Assembly: GCA_024232965.1 (NCBI GenBank) | Contig: JACKQF010000004.1 | Coordinates: 558,001 to 622,000 of the forward strand | Origin: Verrucomicrobiaceae bacterium | GTDB taxonomy: Bacteria; Verrucomicrobiota; Verrucomicrobiia; Verrucomicrobiales; Verrucomicrobiaceae | Direction of reading: 5' to 3' | Length of the DNA stretch: 64,000 bases | In this document: positions 8,566 through 16,752 of the stretch, piece by piece | Layout of the letters: every line of letters begins with the position of its first letter | Numbering within the stretch: the first letter of the stretch is position 1 | Notes under the pieces: model-generated | What the model saw: only the letters and a program-made list of their open reading frames with translations | Told to the model about the DNA's origin: nothing | The model's database searches: none | Translations under genes and position numbers: made by a program

Positions 8566-9024
8566 TCAGTCTGGCGAAAAAACGCTCCGTGACACCCGTC
8601 CGTTCTCGACGAGGAAGATGGCGGAGGTGCAATTTCTCGCCTTCTGAGACAAAAGCGAAACGTGAACCCGATCAAAGCCCCCGGCTTGGTCTTCATGTAT
8701 CCACGGTATTGCGTAGGGGCTGTCCTCGTATTGCTGCTTCACGATGTCAACAATTGCTGAGGCATCTGTGCCCGGAGTCACCTTTAGCATCGCGGAGCGC
8801 AGCAGGCGCTCCGATGGAGGCGGCAAGAAAAAATTTGCTGCGAGAATGCCGAAAACCACCAGAACAAACGCCAAGGCAGACTTCCTGAAACAGGCATGCC
8901 AAACACCGCCAAAAGCCAGCGCTGCGAGCAGGCAAAACGCAAGGTATCGGTAGGTGAAAGCAACGACCCCGAACATTTGATCTGCCACATACGCCGCAGA
9001 CGCCACGAGGGCGACCAAAAGCAC
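8566..9024 (-). CDS. Hypothetical membrane protein with C-terminal soluble domain
   Basis: A 152-residue protein starting at a GTG (9024), the only standard start after an in-frame TGA. Residues 1-70 contain two to three hydrophobic segments (LLVALVASAAYVADQMFG, YLAFCLLAALAFGGVWHA, ALAFVLVVFGILAANFF). Residues about 85-152 are a soluble domain (MLKVTPGTDASAIVDIVKQQ, then strands ending SRSVFSPD). The MLKV..G..A..I..I pattern resembles small lipoprotein SmpA/BamE-like or similar helix-helix-sheet folds, but this is weak. The gene sits 186 bp from the intron insertion point. No SD sequence is seen; an ATG in another frame just upstream raises the possibility of a frameshifted 5' end. Confidence 0.6.
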   Translation of the reverse strand: MLLVALVASAAYVADQMFGVVAFTYRYLAFCLLAALAFGGVWHACFRKSALAFVLVVFGILAANFFLPPPSERLLRSAMLKVTPGTDASAIVDIVKQQYEDSPYAIPWIHEDQAGGFDRVHVSLLSQKARNCTSAIFLVENGRVSRSVFSPD

Positions 9025-9666
9025 GAGAGAGGACGGAAAACAACATTCTCATTCGGAGGAGGCGTTCATCACGGATTTTGTTTTTTCAGAGAGAACGTTG
9101 AGGTGTGGCACCGGCTACTGGGAGCGCCACTCCGCAACAGGGTTGGGGGTTGTAGTCAAAAGAAACACTTCGACACGGGGCGGGTAGCCGGTTGTCCACC
9201 ACCGCCTTGTGTGTGCCCAGCATGGGCACAGTCCTGAAGGGGTTCAAGTCCCCTGTAGATAAACCAGACATGATGAAAACATACTCATGAAACTACCAGC
9301 TGAAGTCAAGGTTCAACGAGTGATCGTTGGGCTGGAAGAAGACTAGGCAAGACCTGCGAGCCGATGAACAAGAACCTGATAGAAGGCCGACACGATGGGG
9401 TGAGCTGGCACAACACAGCAAAACCCACTGGTGAAGTCGTGGAGGTAAATCAGGCGGTTGTGCAGGGGAGGACTGTGCACCTTACCTGGGGAACCGGAGC
9501 GAAGCGGAGATAGACAGCCGATAGGCTGCCCCGCAGGGGTGAGCGGAAGCGAATCAAATCTGTGCCGTGAGAGCGGTTCAGAAGTCAGCAGAGGTCATAG
9601 TAGTGATCAACAGGCCGGGGGCTGGAAGAGGCCCGCTCAAACAACGATACCGGAAGACCTGAAGGC

Positions 9667-11076
9667 ATGAAGGACCGAACCAGTAATCAGGAACCAAGCG
9701 ACCCCGCGCCGGGAAGCACACCCGATGACGCCTCGCGGCTAGAGTGTGATCCTACTCGGCACGGCGGGAGGAATGGCGAGGTTCCAGCGGATACAGAGAC
9801 GTGGATGGAGCAGGTGCTCGACCCCACGAACGTGCAGAACGCCTGGCAGCGAGTTAGGCGCAACGGCGGCGCGCCAGGAATGGATGGAATGACCATCGAA
9901 GAGTTCCCGACGTTTGCCCGCCAGCACTGGGTGCGGATATGCACCCAGCTCAGAGACGGAACGTACCACCCCGCGCCTGTGCGCCGGGTGTTCATTCCCA
10001 AACCTGATGGGTCGCAAAGGCCCCTCGGGGTTCCGACGGTGCTGGATCGCGTGATTCAGCAGGCCATCGCCCAAGTGCTCACCCCGCTCTATGACGGAGA
10101 GTTCAGCGACCATAGCTACGGCTTCCGCGAAGGACGCAATGCCCATCAGGCAGTGCACCGAGTGCAGGCCGCGTGGAAGATGAAACGACGTCATGCAATC
10201 GACTGCGACTTGAAGGCGTTCTTTGACACCGTGAACCACGACCGTCTGCTCAAGCAGCTCCGGCAGAAGATCAGCAGCGGGAAACTGTTGCGCTTGATCG
10301 GCCGCTACCTACGGGCAGGAGTCGTGCTGCCTGATGGCACCCGCGAGGCCACGCCTCAAGGAGTGCCCCAAGGCGGACCTTTGTCACCGCTGTTAGCCAA
10401 CATCACCCTGGATCCACTGGACAAAGAAATCGAACGCCGAGGGCACATCCATGCCCGCTACGCGGACGATTTTGTCATCGTGGTGAGAGGTGAAATGAAG
10501 GCCCGGCGCGTGATGGAGAGCGTCATGCGGTTCATCGAATGCAAGCTCAAGCTTGTGGTCAATCGCGCCAAGAGCAGGTCTGGGCCGCTGATTGAGAGTT
10601 GCTTCCTGGGGTTCTGCATCAGCAGCCGGGGAGCGATCAAATGGACAGCCAAAGCCTTTGAGAAGTTCAAGCTGAGAGTGAAGGAAATCACCCGCCGCAA
10701 TCGCGGTCATGCCATCGCAGCAGTCATCGCTGAACTGCGCCGGTACGCCGTGGGGTGGATGAACTACTTCGGAATCAGTCAGACCTACCGAGAAGTGCTG
10801 GAGCTGGACGAATGGATCAGAAGACGTGTGCGGCTCTACCATTGGAAACAATGGAAACGACCCGGCGCCCGCAGGCGAAACCTCATCAAATTGGGGGCGA
10901 ACCCCGACGAGGTTCATATGGCAAGCCGAAGCCGGAAGGGATACTGGCGCATGAGCCGCAACAGCATCGTGCAAAAGGCCCTGAGTAACCACTGGCTAAA
11001 GGAACAAGGAGTGCCCGACCTGAGAAGTATCTGGATCAAGCTGCACTACGGGGCAACCGCAAGGCCTACCCCTTAG
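9667..11076 (+). CDS. ltrA: Group II intron reverse transcriptase/maturase
   Basis: A 469-residue multifunctional protein that splices its own intron RNA and copies it into DNA. Visible parts: RT blocks from about residue 60 (GAPGMDGMT), RPLGVPTVLDRVIQQA at 118-133, the catalytic Asp at 181 (DCDLKAFFDTV), QGGPLSPLLANI at 235-246 and YADD at 265-268. The maturase (X) domain follows at about 330-430 (RRYAVGWMNYFG). The C-terminus (KGYWRMS to the end) lacks the CxxC pairs of an HNH endonuclease, so the protein probably has no DNA-cutting domain and would use replication-associated targets. The start at 9667 is the first ATG after a purine-rich GGAAGACCTGAAGGC. Confidence 0.95.
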   Translation: MKDRTSNQEPSDPAPGSTPDDASRLECDPTRHGGRNGEVPADTETWMEQVLDPTNVQNAWQRVRRNGGAPGMDGMTIEEFPTFARQHWVRICTQLRDGTYHPAPVRRVFIPKPDGSQRPLGVPTVLDRVIQQAIAQVLTPLYDGEFSDHSYGFREGRNAHQAVHRVQAAWKMKRRHAIDCDLKAFFDTVNHDRLLKQLRQKISSGKLLRLIGRYLRAGVVLPDGTREATPQGVPQGGPLSPLLANITLDPLDKEIERRGHIHARYADDFVIVVRGEMKARRVMESVMRFIECKLKLVVNRAKSRSGPLIESCFLGFCISSRGAIKWTAKAFEKFKLRVKEITRRNRGHAIAAVIAELRRYAVGWMNYFGISQTYREVLELDEWIRRRVRLYHWKQWKRPGARRRNLIKLGANPDEVHMASRSRKGYWRMSRNSIVQKALSNHWLKEQGVPDLRSIWIKLHYGATARPTP

Positions 11077-11083
11077 TCTGACT

Positions 11084-11152
11084 GGAACCGCCCGGTGCGG
11101 ACCCGCATGCCGGGTGGTGTGGGAGGGGCGGCAGGCGCAATCCTGCCGCCTC
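11084..11152 (+). ncRNA. Group II intron domains V and VI
   Basis: Domain V is the 34-36 nt hairpin at 11084-11119: stems CCCGG/CCGGG and TGCGG/CCGCA closed by a short loop, with flanking ACC/GGT pairing. It is the catalytic core of the ribozyme. Domain VI follows at 11124-11152, with a perfect 9-bp stem GGCGGCAGG (11127-11135) and CCTGCCGCC (11142-11150) around the loop CGCAAT. The intron end CCCGAT lies 8 nt beyond. Found by eye from base pairing. Confidence 0.8.
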
Positions 11153-11188
11153 CACCCGATTCTGCCCGGTTGTGTTCGTGGCGGCTGC

Positions 11189-11641
11189 TTACTCATAGGA
11201 GGATCCATAGTCTCTGTTGGGTACAATGGCATCAAGAAGAGGGGCGTGGTGATCGAGTGAATCCGGGGACGAAGGAAACAGAGTTCTTATTGCGGAAACG
11301 ACTGCCTGCTCGGCCGATCTCACCGTGCAGGACGAAGAAAGACAGCGGTTGGTCGCGGCAATCAAATCACTGATCGTCAGCCGTTCCCATGGCCTGATCT
11401 CTTCAACAATCGAATCTGGGATCTCTAGTCCCTGCTCATCTTCAACTTGCATGATGATCTGAACCGCATCGAAAAAGGTGGCGCTATCATTACTCAGCGC
11501 TCTCATCGACATCCCGATCTCCCGAAATGACTCTCCGCACTTGGGGCAGGCCGCTGTCAATCGAAGAAGCTCGCGCACGGGAACCGCTGAGGTGTGGCCA
11601 CAGGATTTGCAGGTGCAGGCGCTAGGATCTTGGAAGCGCAT
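11189..11641 (-). CDS. Zinc-ribbon protein with acyl-carrier-like domain lacking the attachment serine
   Basis: A 150-residue protein. Residues about 9-36 hold two Cys pairs (CTCKSCGH and CPKCGE), a zinc-ribbon of the FmdB/transcription-factor type. Residues about 50-105 (FFDAVQIIMQVEDEQGLEIP, then ERLTISDLI) match the acyl carrier protein core, where ACPs read DSLDxVELVMxLEEEFGIEIPD and VGDLI. At the place of the invariant DSL that carries phosphopantetheine this protein has TFF, so it should not be loaded with an acyl arm. It may be a non-catalytic adaptor. The ATG at 11641 opens directly into the ribbon. The group II intron lies just downstream. Confidence 0.65.
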   Translation of the reverse strand: MRFQDPSACTCKSCGHTSAVPVRELLRLTAACPKCGESFREIGMSMRALSNDSATFFDAVQIIMQVEDEQGLEIPDSIVEEIRPWERLTISDLIAATNRCLSSSCTVRSAEQAVVSAIRTLFPSSPDSLDHHAPLLDAIVPNRDYGSSYE

Positions 11642-12039
11642 TGGATTCTCAGGCAGAACAGTGTTATTAGTACGATGTGATATCGGTTTGAGGCGATATT
11701 TGCCTGTTCATTCCTGGTCGATATTGATGACTTTCGGCCCTGAAGTCAAGCCTTGCGCGGCATTGAGTCTGATTTTTGATTCGTTAAGGTCTCTTGAAAA
11801 GACTGAAACTCTGAAACGCTGAAAGACTGAAATTTTAAAGATACAGACGCTGGGGTAGGCGCTATGCCCGTTGGCGCGGGCGGCCTGATCCTGGGCGAGT
11901 TTGGCTGCGGCCATCAGTTGAAGGCGTAGGGGGGGGGCTGAAAGGCGGAAAGGCTGACGTGGCCTTGAGCGGGTAGTAATTCACGCTTTCCAGATTTTCC
12001 CCGCAGTCCGCCGTAGACCCCCTCCTCCATCACGCTGGT
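11642..12039. other. Intergenic stretch with short A-rich near-repeats
   Basis: No gene is supported here; the short ORFs lack family features. At about 11794-11832 a purine-rich run contains GACTGAAA, CTGAAAC and GACTGAAA again, a degenerate direct repeat of about 8 bp. At 11925-11935 there is a run of eight G. No terminator hairpin with a T-run was seen. Confidence 0.4.
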
Positions 12040-12447
12040 TCATTCGAGGGGAACCCTGATCGGGTCTTCTGGAGAGTGGTATTGATTGAAGTGTGGACCA
12101 TCGAACTGAAAATCGAAATAATAATCAACGAAGCCCTGTGCGTGCCCTGGAAACGGTGGCAAGCTACAGCGGGCAACGAGATGGCGAGCGTCGACATCGC
12201 TTGGCGTCATCGGCATCGAAATGAAATTGGTCGAATCTGCGAGACGGTAGTGACAGGTTATCAAAGTCATCCTGCGGCTCATGCTACCGTGGGAGTTCAC
12301 GGCCGAAAGCTCCAGCTCCAGAGGCGTGGATGCGCCGCGTTTGATCACTGGCGGCGGATGATGCACGGCGCCCCCACCTCCCGCTTCCATGCAGGACGCA
12401 AAGAGAAGGGCAACGAGCAGTGGCGCTGCTGTGAGTGCGCGATTCAT
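12040..12447 (-). CDS. Hypothetical lipoprotein
   Basis: A 135-residue exported protein with signal peptide MNRALTAAPLLVALLFASC; the lipobox LFASC predicts a lipidated Cys19. A Gly/Pro-rich linker (GGGGAVHHPPPV) follows, then a domain of about 90 residues with beta character (PLELELSAV, MTLITCHYRLAD, VDYYFDFQFDGPHF) that may carry an immunoglobulin-like sandwich. No family is recognised. Start chosen as the ATG immediately before the signal peptide. Confidence 0.65.
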   Translation of the reverse strand: MNRALTAAPLLVALLFASCMEAGGGGAVHHPPPVIKRGASTPLELELSAVNSHGSMSRRMTLITCHYRLADSTNFISMPMTPSDVDARHLVARCSLPPFPGHAQGFVDYYFDFQFDGPHFNQYHSPEDPIRVPLE

Positions 12448-12654
12448 GGTCTTTCGATGTCGATGGTCGCTATCGCTTTACCTCAGGGCAAGTAATTGTG
12501 TCTTCCTGTTGTTCTTTTTATTAGAGTGCCGCCATCTTGGGGCGCATAGGTCGTAACGCGCGTATCCGCGGGCGGGAAATGTGATTCTGTGAAACACGCC
12601 CCTCATCCGATGGGCATTGACGAGACGCGATATGTCTGAGTTAATCGTGGGGTC

Positions 12655-13329
12655 ATGAAACTCCTCGCTATCGCTTCTGCATTGGGGCTGGTCTTTTGCC
12701 AGCCAGCATCCGCCGACTGGGTCCTTGTTTCGAAAGGATCTGCGGCGGGTCGGGACATCACCTCCACGATCCATTTGAAGGGCAACAGGGCGCGGATGGA
12801 TGCCGGAAAAGAAATGTCCATGGTGATGGATGGCGATCAGGGCGGTGCCACGATGATCCTGCATTCCCAAAAGAAGATCATGGTGATGGATGCGGCAAAG
12901 CTGAAGGTCTTTGGCGAAATGGCGAGTCGATTTGGCGGCGGTGGTGCCGCCCCGGCGGATCAGAAGTTGCAGCCCACCGGTCAGAAGGAAAAGATCGGCG
13001 AGTGGGATTGTGAGGTCTATACGTGGAAAGGCCCGATGGGCGAGGTGAAGCTCTGGGTCGCACCGGACTTTCCGAACTTCAAAGAGATCCTAGCCGCCCA
13101 GGAAAAACTGACCAAGGCCGTCAGCAGCGCGATGGCCGCAGGAATGCCCAAGGCGACAGACATCCCCGGCATGGTCATCAAGACGGAGTCGAAAATCATG
13201 GGCCAGGTATCGACCACCGAGCTCGTCTCCGCGAAAGAGCAAGACGTGCCAGACTCCACCTTTGATCTGCCCAAGGACTATGGCGAGATGGCACTGCCAA
13301 ACCTCCCAGGGCTCGGCGGCGGCAAGTAA
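12655..13329 (+). CDS. Exported DUF4412-like protein
   Basis: A 224-residue protein with a signal peptide (MKLLAIASALGLVFCQPASA, probable cleavage after ASA). The mature part reads like DUF4412 proteins: a strand pair with RARMDAGKEMSMVMDGDQGG, ILHSQKKIMVMD, a GEWDCEVYTW segment and a closing VPDSTFDLPKDY. Such proteins are predicted periplasmic or outer-membrane-associated beta-structures of unknown role. A glycine-rich stretch (FGGGGAAP) splits the domain near residue 95. It is 10 bp upstream of the MoaD-like gene and probably co-transcribed with it and the BNR protein. Confidence 0.75.
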   Translation: MKLLAIASALGLVFCQPASADWVLVSKGSAAGRDITSTIHLKGNRARMDAGKEMSMVMDGDQGGATMILHSQKKIMVMDAAKLKVFGEMASRFGGGGAAPADQKLQPTGQKEKIGEWDCEVYTWKGPMGEVKLWVAPDFPNFKEILAAQEKLTKAVSSAMAAGMPKATDIPGMVIKTESKIMGQVSTTELVSAKEQDVPDSTFDLPKDYGEMALPNLPGLGGGK

Positions 13330-13339
13330 CACCTGAGCC

Positions 13340-13610
13340 ATGGCCACGGTCGAGTTCACGCCCAATCTGGCCCGCCAGACTCGTGCGGTGCCCTGCACAG
13401 CACAGGGGGCGACGGTGGCGGAAGTGCTGGAATCCGCGTTTGCGCAGCAACCCGGATTGAAGAGTTACATCATCGATGACCAAGGCGCCGTCCGGCAGCA
13501 TGGGTTATTTTTTTTTGGACGGCAGCGCCATCGTGGATCGCCGTCACCTCTCCGATGCGACGGGCCCCGATTCGGAGATCTTTGTCATGCAGGCCCTATC
13601 TGGAGGTTGA
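13340..13610 (+). pseudogene. MoaD/ThiS-like small protein, frame broken at a run of nine T
   Basis: The first 56 codons encode a ubiquitin-like beta-grasp N-terminus (VEFTPNLARQTRAVPC, ATVAEVLESAF, LKSYIIDDQGAVRQHG). At 13508-13516 there are nine consecutive T. Read with eight T, the frame continues as FFLDGSAIVDRRHLSD to SALSGG-like C-terminal GG and a TGA at 13608-13610, giving an 89-residue protein that ends in the di-glycine typical of sulfur-carrier proteins (MoaD/ThiS). Read as printed, it runs on in the wrong frame to 13657 over the next gene. Possible explanations are a sequencing or assembly error, polymerase slippage, or true decay. The next gene starts 3 bp later with GGAGG overlapping this C-terminus, so the two are coupled; MoaD-like plus BNR pairs occur in other bacteria. 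Confidence 0.75.
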
Positions 13611-13613
13611 TTC

Positions 13614-14732
13614 ATGAGCTCATCGATATTTCTCGGCACACGCAAAGGCCTCATTGAGGTGCAAAAACAGCCCACGGGTTGGGCCATCGCTCGGGTGTCC
13701 TTTCCCGGCGTTCCCGTGCCGATGCTGCGCCATGATCCGCGCTCGGGCCTGCTGCATGCCGCGGTCGAGCACGGTCACTATGGAACCAAATTCCAAACCT
13801 CTGCCGATGGTGGGGCGACCTGGGAAGAACGCGCCTGCCCTACCTACCCGCCAAAGCCGGACGATGTGCCGGACACGATCTGTCAGATGAGTCAGCAGCC
13901 TATCCCGTGGTCGCTGAAGAAGATCTGGGCGCTGGAACCCAGCGGTGCGGACCAACTGGGCGTGCTGTGGTGTGGCACGATCCCTGGCGGGCTCTTCAAG
14001 TCCAGCGATGACGGGCAGTCGTGGCAACTGGTGGAAAGCCTCTGGAATGAGCCGCGACGTGCCAATTGGTTTGGCGGCGGTGCGGACTGGCCCGGCATTC
14101 ACAGCATCTGCGTGGACCCTCGCGATAGCCATCACATCACCATCGCGATCTCCTGCGGCGGGGTTTGGCAGAGCTGTGACGGCGGCGAGACCTGGGCCAA
14201 CGACTCGGTGGGGTTGCAGGCAGACTTTATGCCGCCGGACCAGATCGACGATCCCGACGTCCAGGACCCGCACTTGATCGTCAGCTGCGCGGCCTCCCCC
14301 GACCACTTATGGATGCAGCATCACAATGGCATCTTCCGATCCAGCGACGGTGGCACCCAGTGGCAACGACTGCGCAGCAAGGAGCCGTCAGACTTTGGCT
14401 TTGCCGTGGCCGTTCATCCGCAAGACCCCGAAACAGCGTGGTTTGTGCCCGGTGCCTATGATGACATGCGGATCCCGGTGGATGCCGCGCTGTGCGTGAT
14501 GCGCACCCGCGATGGCGGCCAGACCTTTGAGGCCTGCCGCAAGGGACTACCGCAAGAGCATGCCTACCACTTGGTGTATCGGCATTGCCTGGACGTTACT
14601 GGTGATGGTCGCACGCTGGCCTTTGGCTCCACGACGGGCTCCGTCTGGATCAGCGAGGACGGCGGTGATTCCTGGGATCGGCTGAGCGCGGAGCTGCCGC
14701 CGATCTACGCGGTGCGCTTTGGCGGCGGGTAA
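13614..14732 (+). CDS. BNR-repeat (sialidase-fold/VPS10-like) beta-propeller protein
   Basis: A 372-residue protein without signal peptide, so probably cytoplasmic. Asp-box motifs S-x-D-G-G-x-x-W recur: SADGGATWEE, SSDDGQSWQL, SCDGGETWAN, SSDGGTQWQR, TRDGGQTFEA and SEDGGDSWDR, at roughly 50-70 residue spacing, as expected for a six- or seven-bladed propeller. The catalytic residues of true sialidases cannot be identified, so hydrolase activity is not claimed. A strong GGAGG lies 8 bp before the ATG at 13614. The 3' end overlaps the convergent HTH-like gene by 28 bp. Confidence 0.8.
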   Translation: MSSSIFLGTRKGLIEVQKQPTGWAIARVSFPGVPVPMLRHDPRSGLLHAAVEHGHYGTKFQTSADGGATWEERACPTYPPKPDDVPDTICQMSQQPIPWSLKKIWALEPSGADQLGVLWCGTIPGGLFKSSDDGQSWQLVESLWNEPRRANWFGGGADWPGIHSICVDPRDSHHITIAISCGGVWQSCDGGETWANDSVGLQADFMPPDQIDDPDVQDPHLIVSCAASPDHLWMQHHNGIFRSSDGGTQWQRLRSKEPSDFGFAVAVHPQDPETAWFVPGAYDDMRIPVDAALCVMRTRDGGQTFEACRKGLPQEHAYHLVYRHCLDVTGDGRTLAFGSTTGSVWISEDGGDSWDRLSAELPPIYAVRFGGG

Positions 14733-14986
14733 TTGAAGAGGTCGGAGATCTCCCACGGACGCTCCACCGTCTTCCCTTGCAAGGTGACGGCGCGGTTCAG
14801 CGCGTCGGCGATGCGGCGCATCATGTGGGGGGTGAGGCGGCGGCCTTTGCGGGCGCGCTGCACGGCCTTGTGGGTCAGCGGCTCCTCGCAGGCGGCCACG
14901 AGGTCGTGATTGCCCAGCGCCCACTCTGCCATGATGGCTTCAAGTGGTTGCGGGCCGAGGTTGCGCTCTGTCTCAGTTTGGCTCAT
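14705..14986 (-). CDS. Small HTH-like protein
   Basis: A 93-residue protein. After a short acidic N-terminus, residues about 30-65 (LTHKAVQRARKGRRLTPHMM, then RRIADALNRAV) have the helix-turn-helix spacing and the basic recognition-helix character of small XRE/Cro-like DNA-binding proteins. The start is set at the ATG at 14986; an in-frame reading to 15049 would overlap the divergently transcribed dehydrogenase and looks like non-coding sequence. Only 40 bp separate the two start codons, so it could control its neighbour. It ends inside the convergent BNR gene. Confidence 0.6.
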   Translation of the reverse strand: MSQTETERNLGPQPLEAIMAEWALGNHDLVAACEEPLTHKAVQRARKGRRLTPHMMRRIADALNRAVTLQGKTVERPWEISDLFNYPPPKRTA

Positions 14987-15026
14987 GCTGCCGCAGAATG
15001 CCTCACCCGGCGCAATACGCAAGTTC

Positions 15027-15983
15027 ATGAAGATTCTTCTCACCACCACCAGCTACCAAGACACCCCTGGCGATCACCACGCACTCCTTGAAGGACAAGG
15101 TTACACCATCCATCGGGAGCGCGGCCCACTGCCAGAAAGTCGGATGCTTGAGCTGGCGGGGGATTTTGACGCCTTTCTCTGTGGCGATGACGAGATCACC
15201 AAGGCTGTCCTGGACAAGGCCCTGCCTCGCCTGCGGGTGATCAGCAAGTACGGCATCGGCCTGGATAAAATCGATGTGGCCGATTGCACCGCCCGCAAGC
15301 TGCCCGTGCTCTTCACCCCCGGTGTCAATCACACCACTGTCGCCGAGCACACCTTTTGCCTCCTCCTGGCCATGGTGCGCAATCTGGTGGACTCCGCCAA
15401 CGCTGTCCGCGAGGGCCAGTGGAAGCGCGTGACGGGCCACGAAATCTGGAACAAAACCATCGGCATCGTGGGGCTCGGTCGCATCGGTCAAGAGGTCGCC
15501 AAACGCGCGATCGCTTTTGGCATGAAGGTGCACGGGCTGGACCCGTATTGGCCAGAAGCCTTTGCCAACGAGCACGGTATCATCCGTCACGAGAAGATCG
15601 AGACGATGATGCCTGAGATCGATGTCCTCTCCCTCCATGCAAATTTGAGCGAAAGCACCCGCCACCTCGTGAACGTGGACCGCATCGCGCTGGCGCGCAA
15701 AGACCTGATCATCGTCAATACCTCCCGCGCCGAACTCGCCCACATGCCCGACGTGATCGATGCGCTGAACGCGGGCACGCTGGGCGGCTACGCCACCGAC
15801 GTGTTGGACGAAGAGCCGCCGCCTGCAGACCATCCCCTGCTCCGTCATCCCAAGGCACTGATCACTCCGCACATCGGCTCACGCACTTACGAGAGCGTGC
15901 CCCGCCAAGCGATGCGCGCGACCTTGAATCTGGTGAACTATCTCAACGGCGCAGCAGACGTGATCCAGGCGAACAAGTTCTGA
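15027..15983 (+). CDS. D-isomer-specific 2-hydroxyacid dehydrogenase
   Basis: A 318-residue NAD(P)-dependent enzyme of the PGDH-like family, without the ACT domain of SerA. Markers: GIGLDKIDV (residues about 78-86), VNHTTVAEHTFCLLLAM, GLGRIG (about 150-155), catalytic Arg (NTSRAELA), Glu (DVLDEEPP) and His (PHIGSRT). The Arg context is TSRAE rather than ARGG, so the substrate probably differs from phosphoglycerate. The ATG at 15027 precedes the first strand MKILLTTTS. The stop TGA at 15981-15983 is immediately followed by the stop of the convergent ABC gene. Confidence 0.9.
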   Translation: MKILLTTTSYQDTPGDHHALLEGQGYTIHRERGPLPESRMLELAGDFDAFLCGDDEITKAVLDKALPRLRVISKYGIGLDKIDVADCTARKLPVLFTPGVNHTTVAEHTFCLLLAMVRNLVDSANAVREGQWKRVTGHEIWNKTIGIVGLGRIGQEVAKRAIAFGMKVHGLDPYWPEAFANEHGIIRHEKIETMMPEIDVLSLHANLSESTRHLVNVDRIALARKDLIIVNTSRAELAHMPDVIDALNAGTLGGYATDVLDEEPPPADHPLLRHPKALITPHIGSRTYESVPRQAMRATLNLVNYLNGAADVIQANKF

Positions 15984-16718
15984 TCAGGCGGCGACCTCGT
16001 CGCTGACCATATCCAGGAAGATCTCTTCCAGCCGCTGACCGCTTTCTTCGTGTTGGGCGCGGAGCTCTGCCAGTGTGCCTAGCGCGATGAGCTTCCCACC
16101 TTTGAGGATGCCGATTCGGTCTGCCAACTCCTCTGCGATGTTCAGCAAATGCGTGCTCATCAGCACGGTCGTGCCGTTCTGGCTGCGGCGCTTCAGCTCC
16201 GCCTTCACTGTGCGCGCATGCAGTGGATCCAGCCCGACCATGGGCTCGTCAATGACGATCACCTTGGGGTCGTGCAGCAGCGCGGAGGCGATGGCCAGCC
16301 GTTGACGCGTACCGTGGCTGAGGTTCTCGATGCGCTGACCGCAATGCTCATCCAGGGCGAACTGGGCAAAGAGCTCGCGAGTGCGATTGGCCGCCAGCGT
16401 GTGATCCATGCTGAAGAGATCCGCGATGAACTGCATGAACTCGGGAGCCGTCAGCTTTTCATAAAAGACCGCGACGTCTGGCACATAGCCGAGCAGCGAC
16501 TTTGCCAGCAGCGGATCCACCTGGATATCGTGCCCACAAATGCGCACCTGGCCTCGCAGGGGTTTCATGAGACCGGTCAGCAGTTTGATCGCCGTGGTTT
16601 TGCCCGCTCCGTTCGGCCCCAGAAAAGCGAAGAGCTCCCCTTGGGGGATCGTCAGGTTCAGTCCGTCGAGCGCCTTGAGCTCGCCATAATGCATTGTCAG
16701 GTCATTGATTTCAATCAT
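15984..16718 (-). CDS. ABC transporter ATP-binding protein
   Basis: A 244-residue nucleotide-binding subunit. Walker A GPNGAGKT (residues 34-41), Q-loop region, Walker B VIVIDEP, and the H-loop His (STHLLN) are all intact. The signature motif reads LSHGTRQR instead of LSGGQxQR, a variant seen in some ABC-2-type multidrug or Nat-like ATPases. No permease is next to it; the only co-directional upstream neighbour is a membrane-anchored protein with one TM segment at 16753-17526. Its stop is adjacent to the convergent dehydrogenase stop. Confidence 0.9.
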   Translation of the reverse strand: MIEINDLTMHYGELKALDGLNLTIPQGELFAFLGPNGAGKTTAIKLLTGLMKPLRGQVRICGHDIQVDPLLAKSLLGYVPDVAVFYEKLTAPEFMQFIADLFSMDHTLAANRTRELFAQFALDEHCGQRIENLSHGTRQRLAIASALLHDPKVIVIDEPMVGLDPLHARTVKAELKRRSQNGTTVLMSTHLLNIAEELADRIGILKGGKLIALGTLAELRAQHEESGQRLEEIFLDMVSDEVAA

Positions 16719-16752
16719 GCACGCCTTTCATTCAGTCTCGCCAAGTCATTCC

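Larger units (their letters stand above)
9211..11160 (+). mobile_element. Group II intron, apparently complete
   Basis: A retroelement of about 1950 bp. The 5' boundary is placed at GTGTGCCCAG (9211), a GUGYG-type group II intron start whose first bases fold back (GTGCCCA with TGGGCAC). The 3' boundary is placed after CCCGAT (11160), right after domains V and VI. Domains I-III occupy 9211-9666, the RT ORF lies in domain IV (9667-11076), and V/VI follow 8 bp after its stop. The intron is on the plus strand while both neighbouring genes are on the minus strand. It sits 28 bp beyond the stop codon of the 11189-11641 gene, so no reading frame is interrupted. Boundaries are inferred from consensus; class is not assigned. 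Confidence 0.85.

Noticed and set aside
9739..10992. Minus-strand ORFs within the intron
   Set aside because: Antisense shadows of the reverse transcriptase; no independent motifs.
12160..12180. AGCTACAGCG match near 12160 as another REP module
   Set aside because: Only about ten bases match and no palindrome is present; taken as chance inside a coding region.
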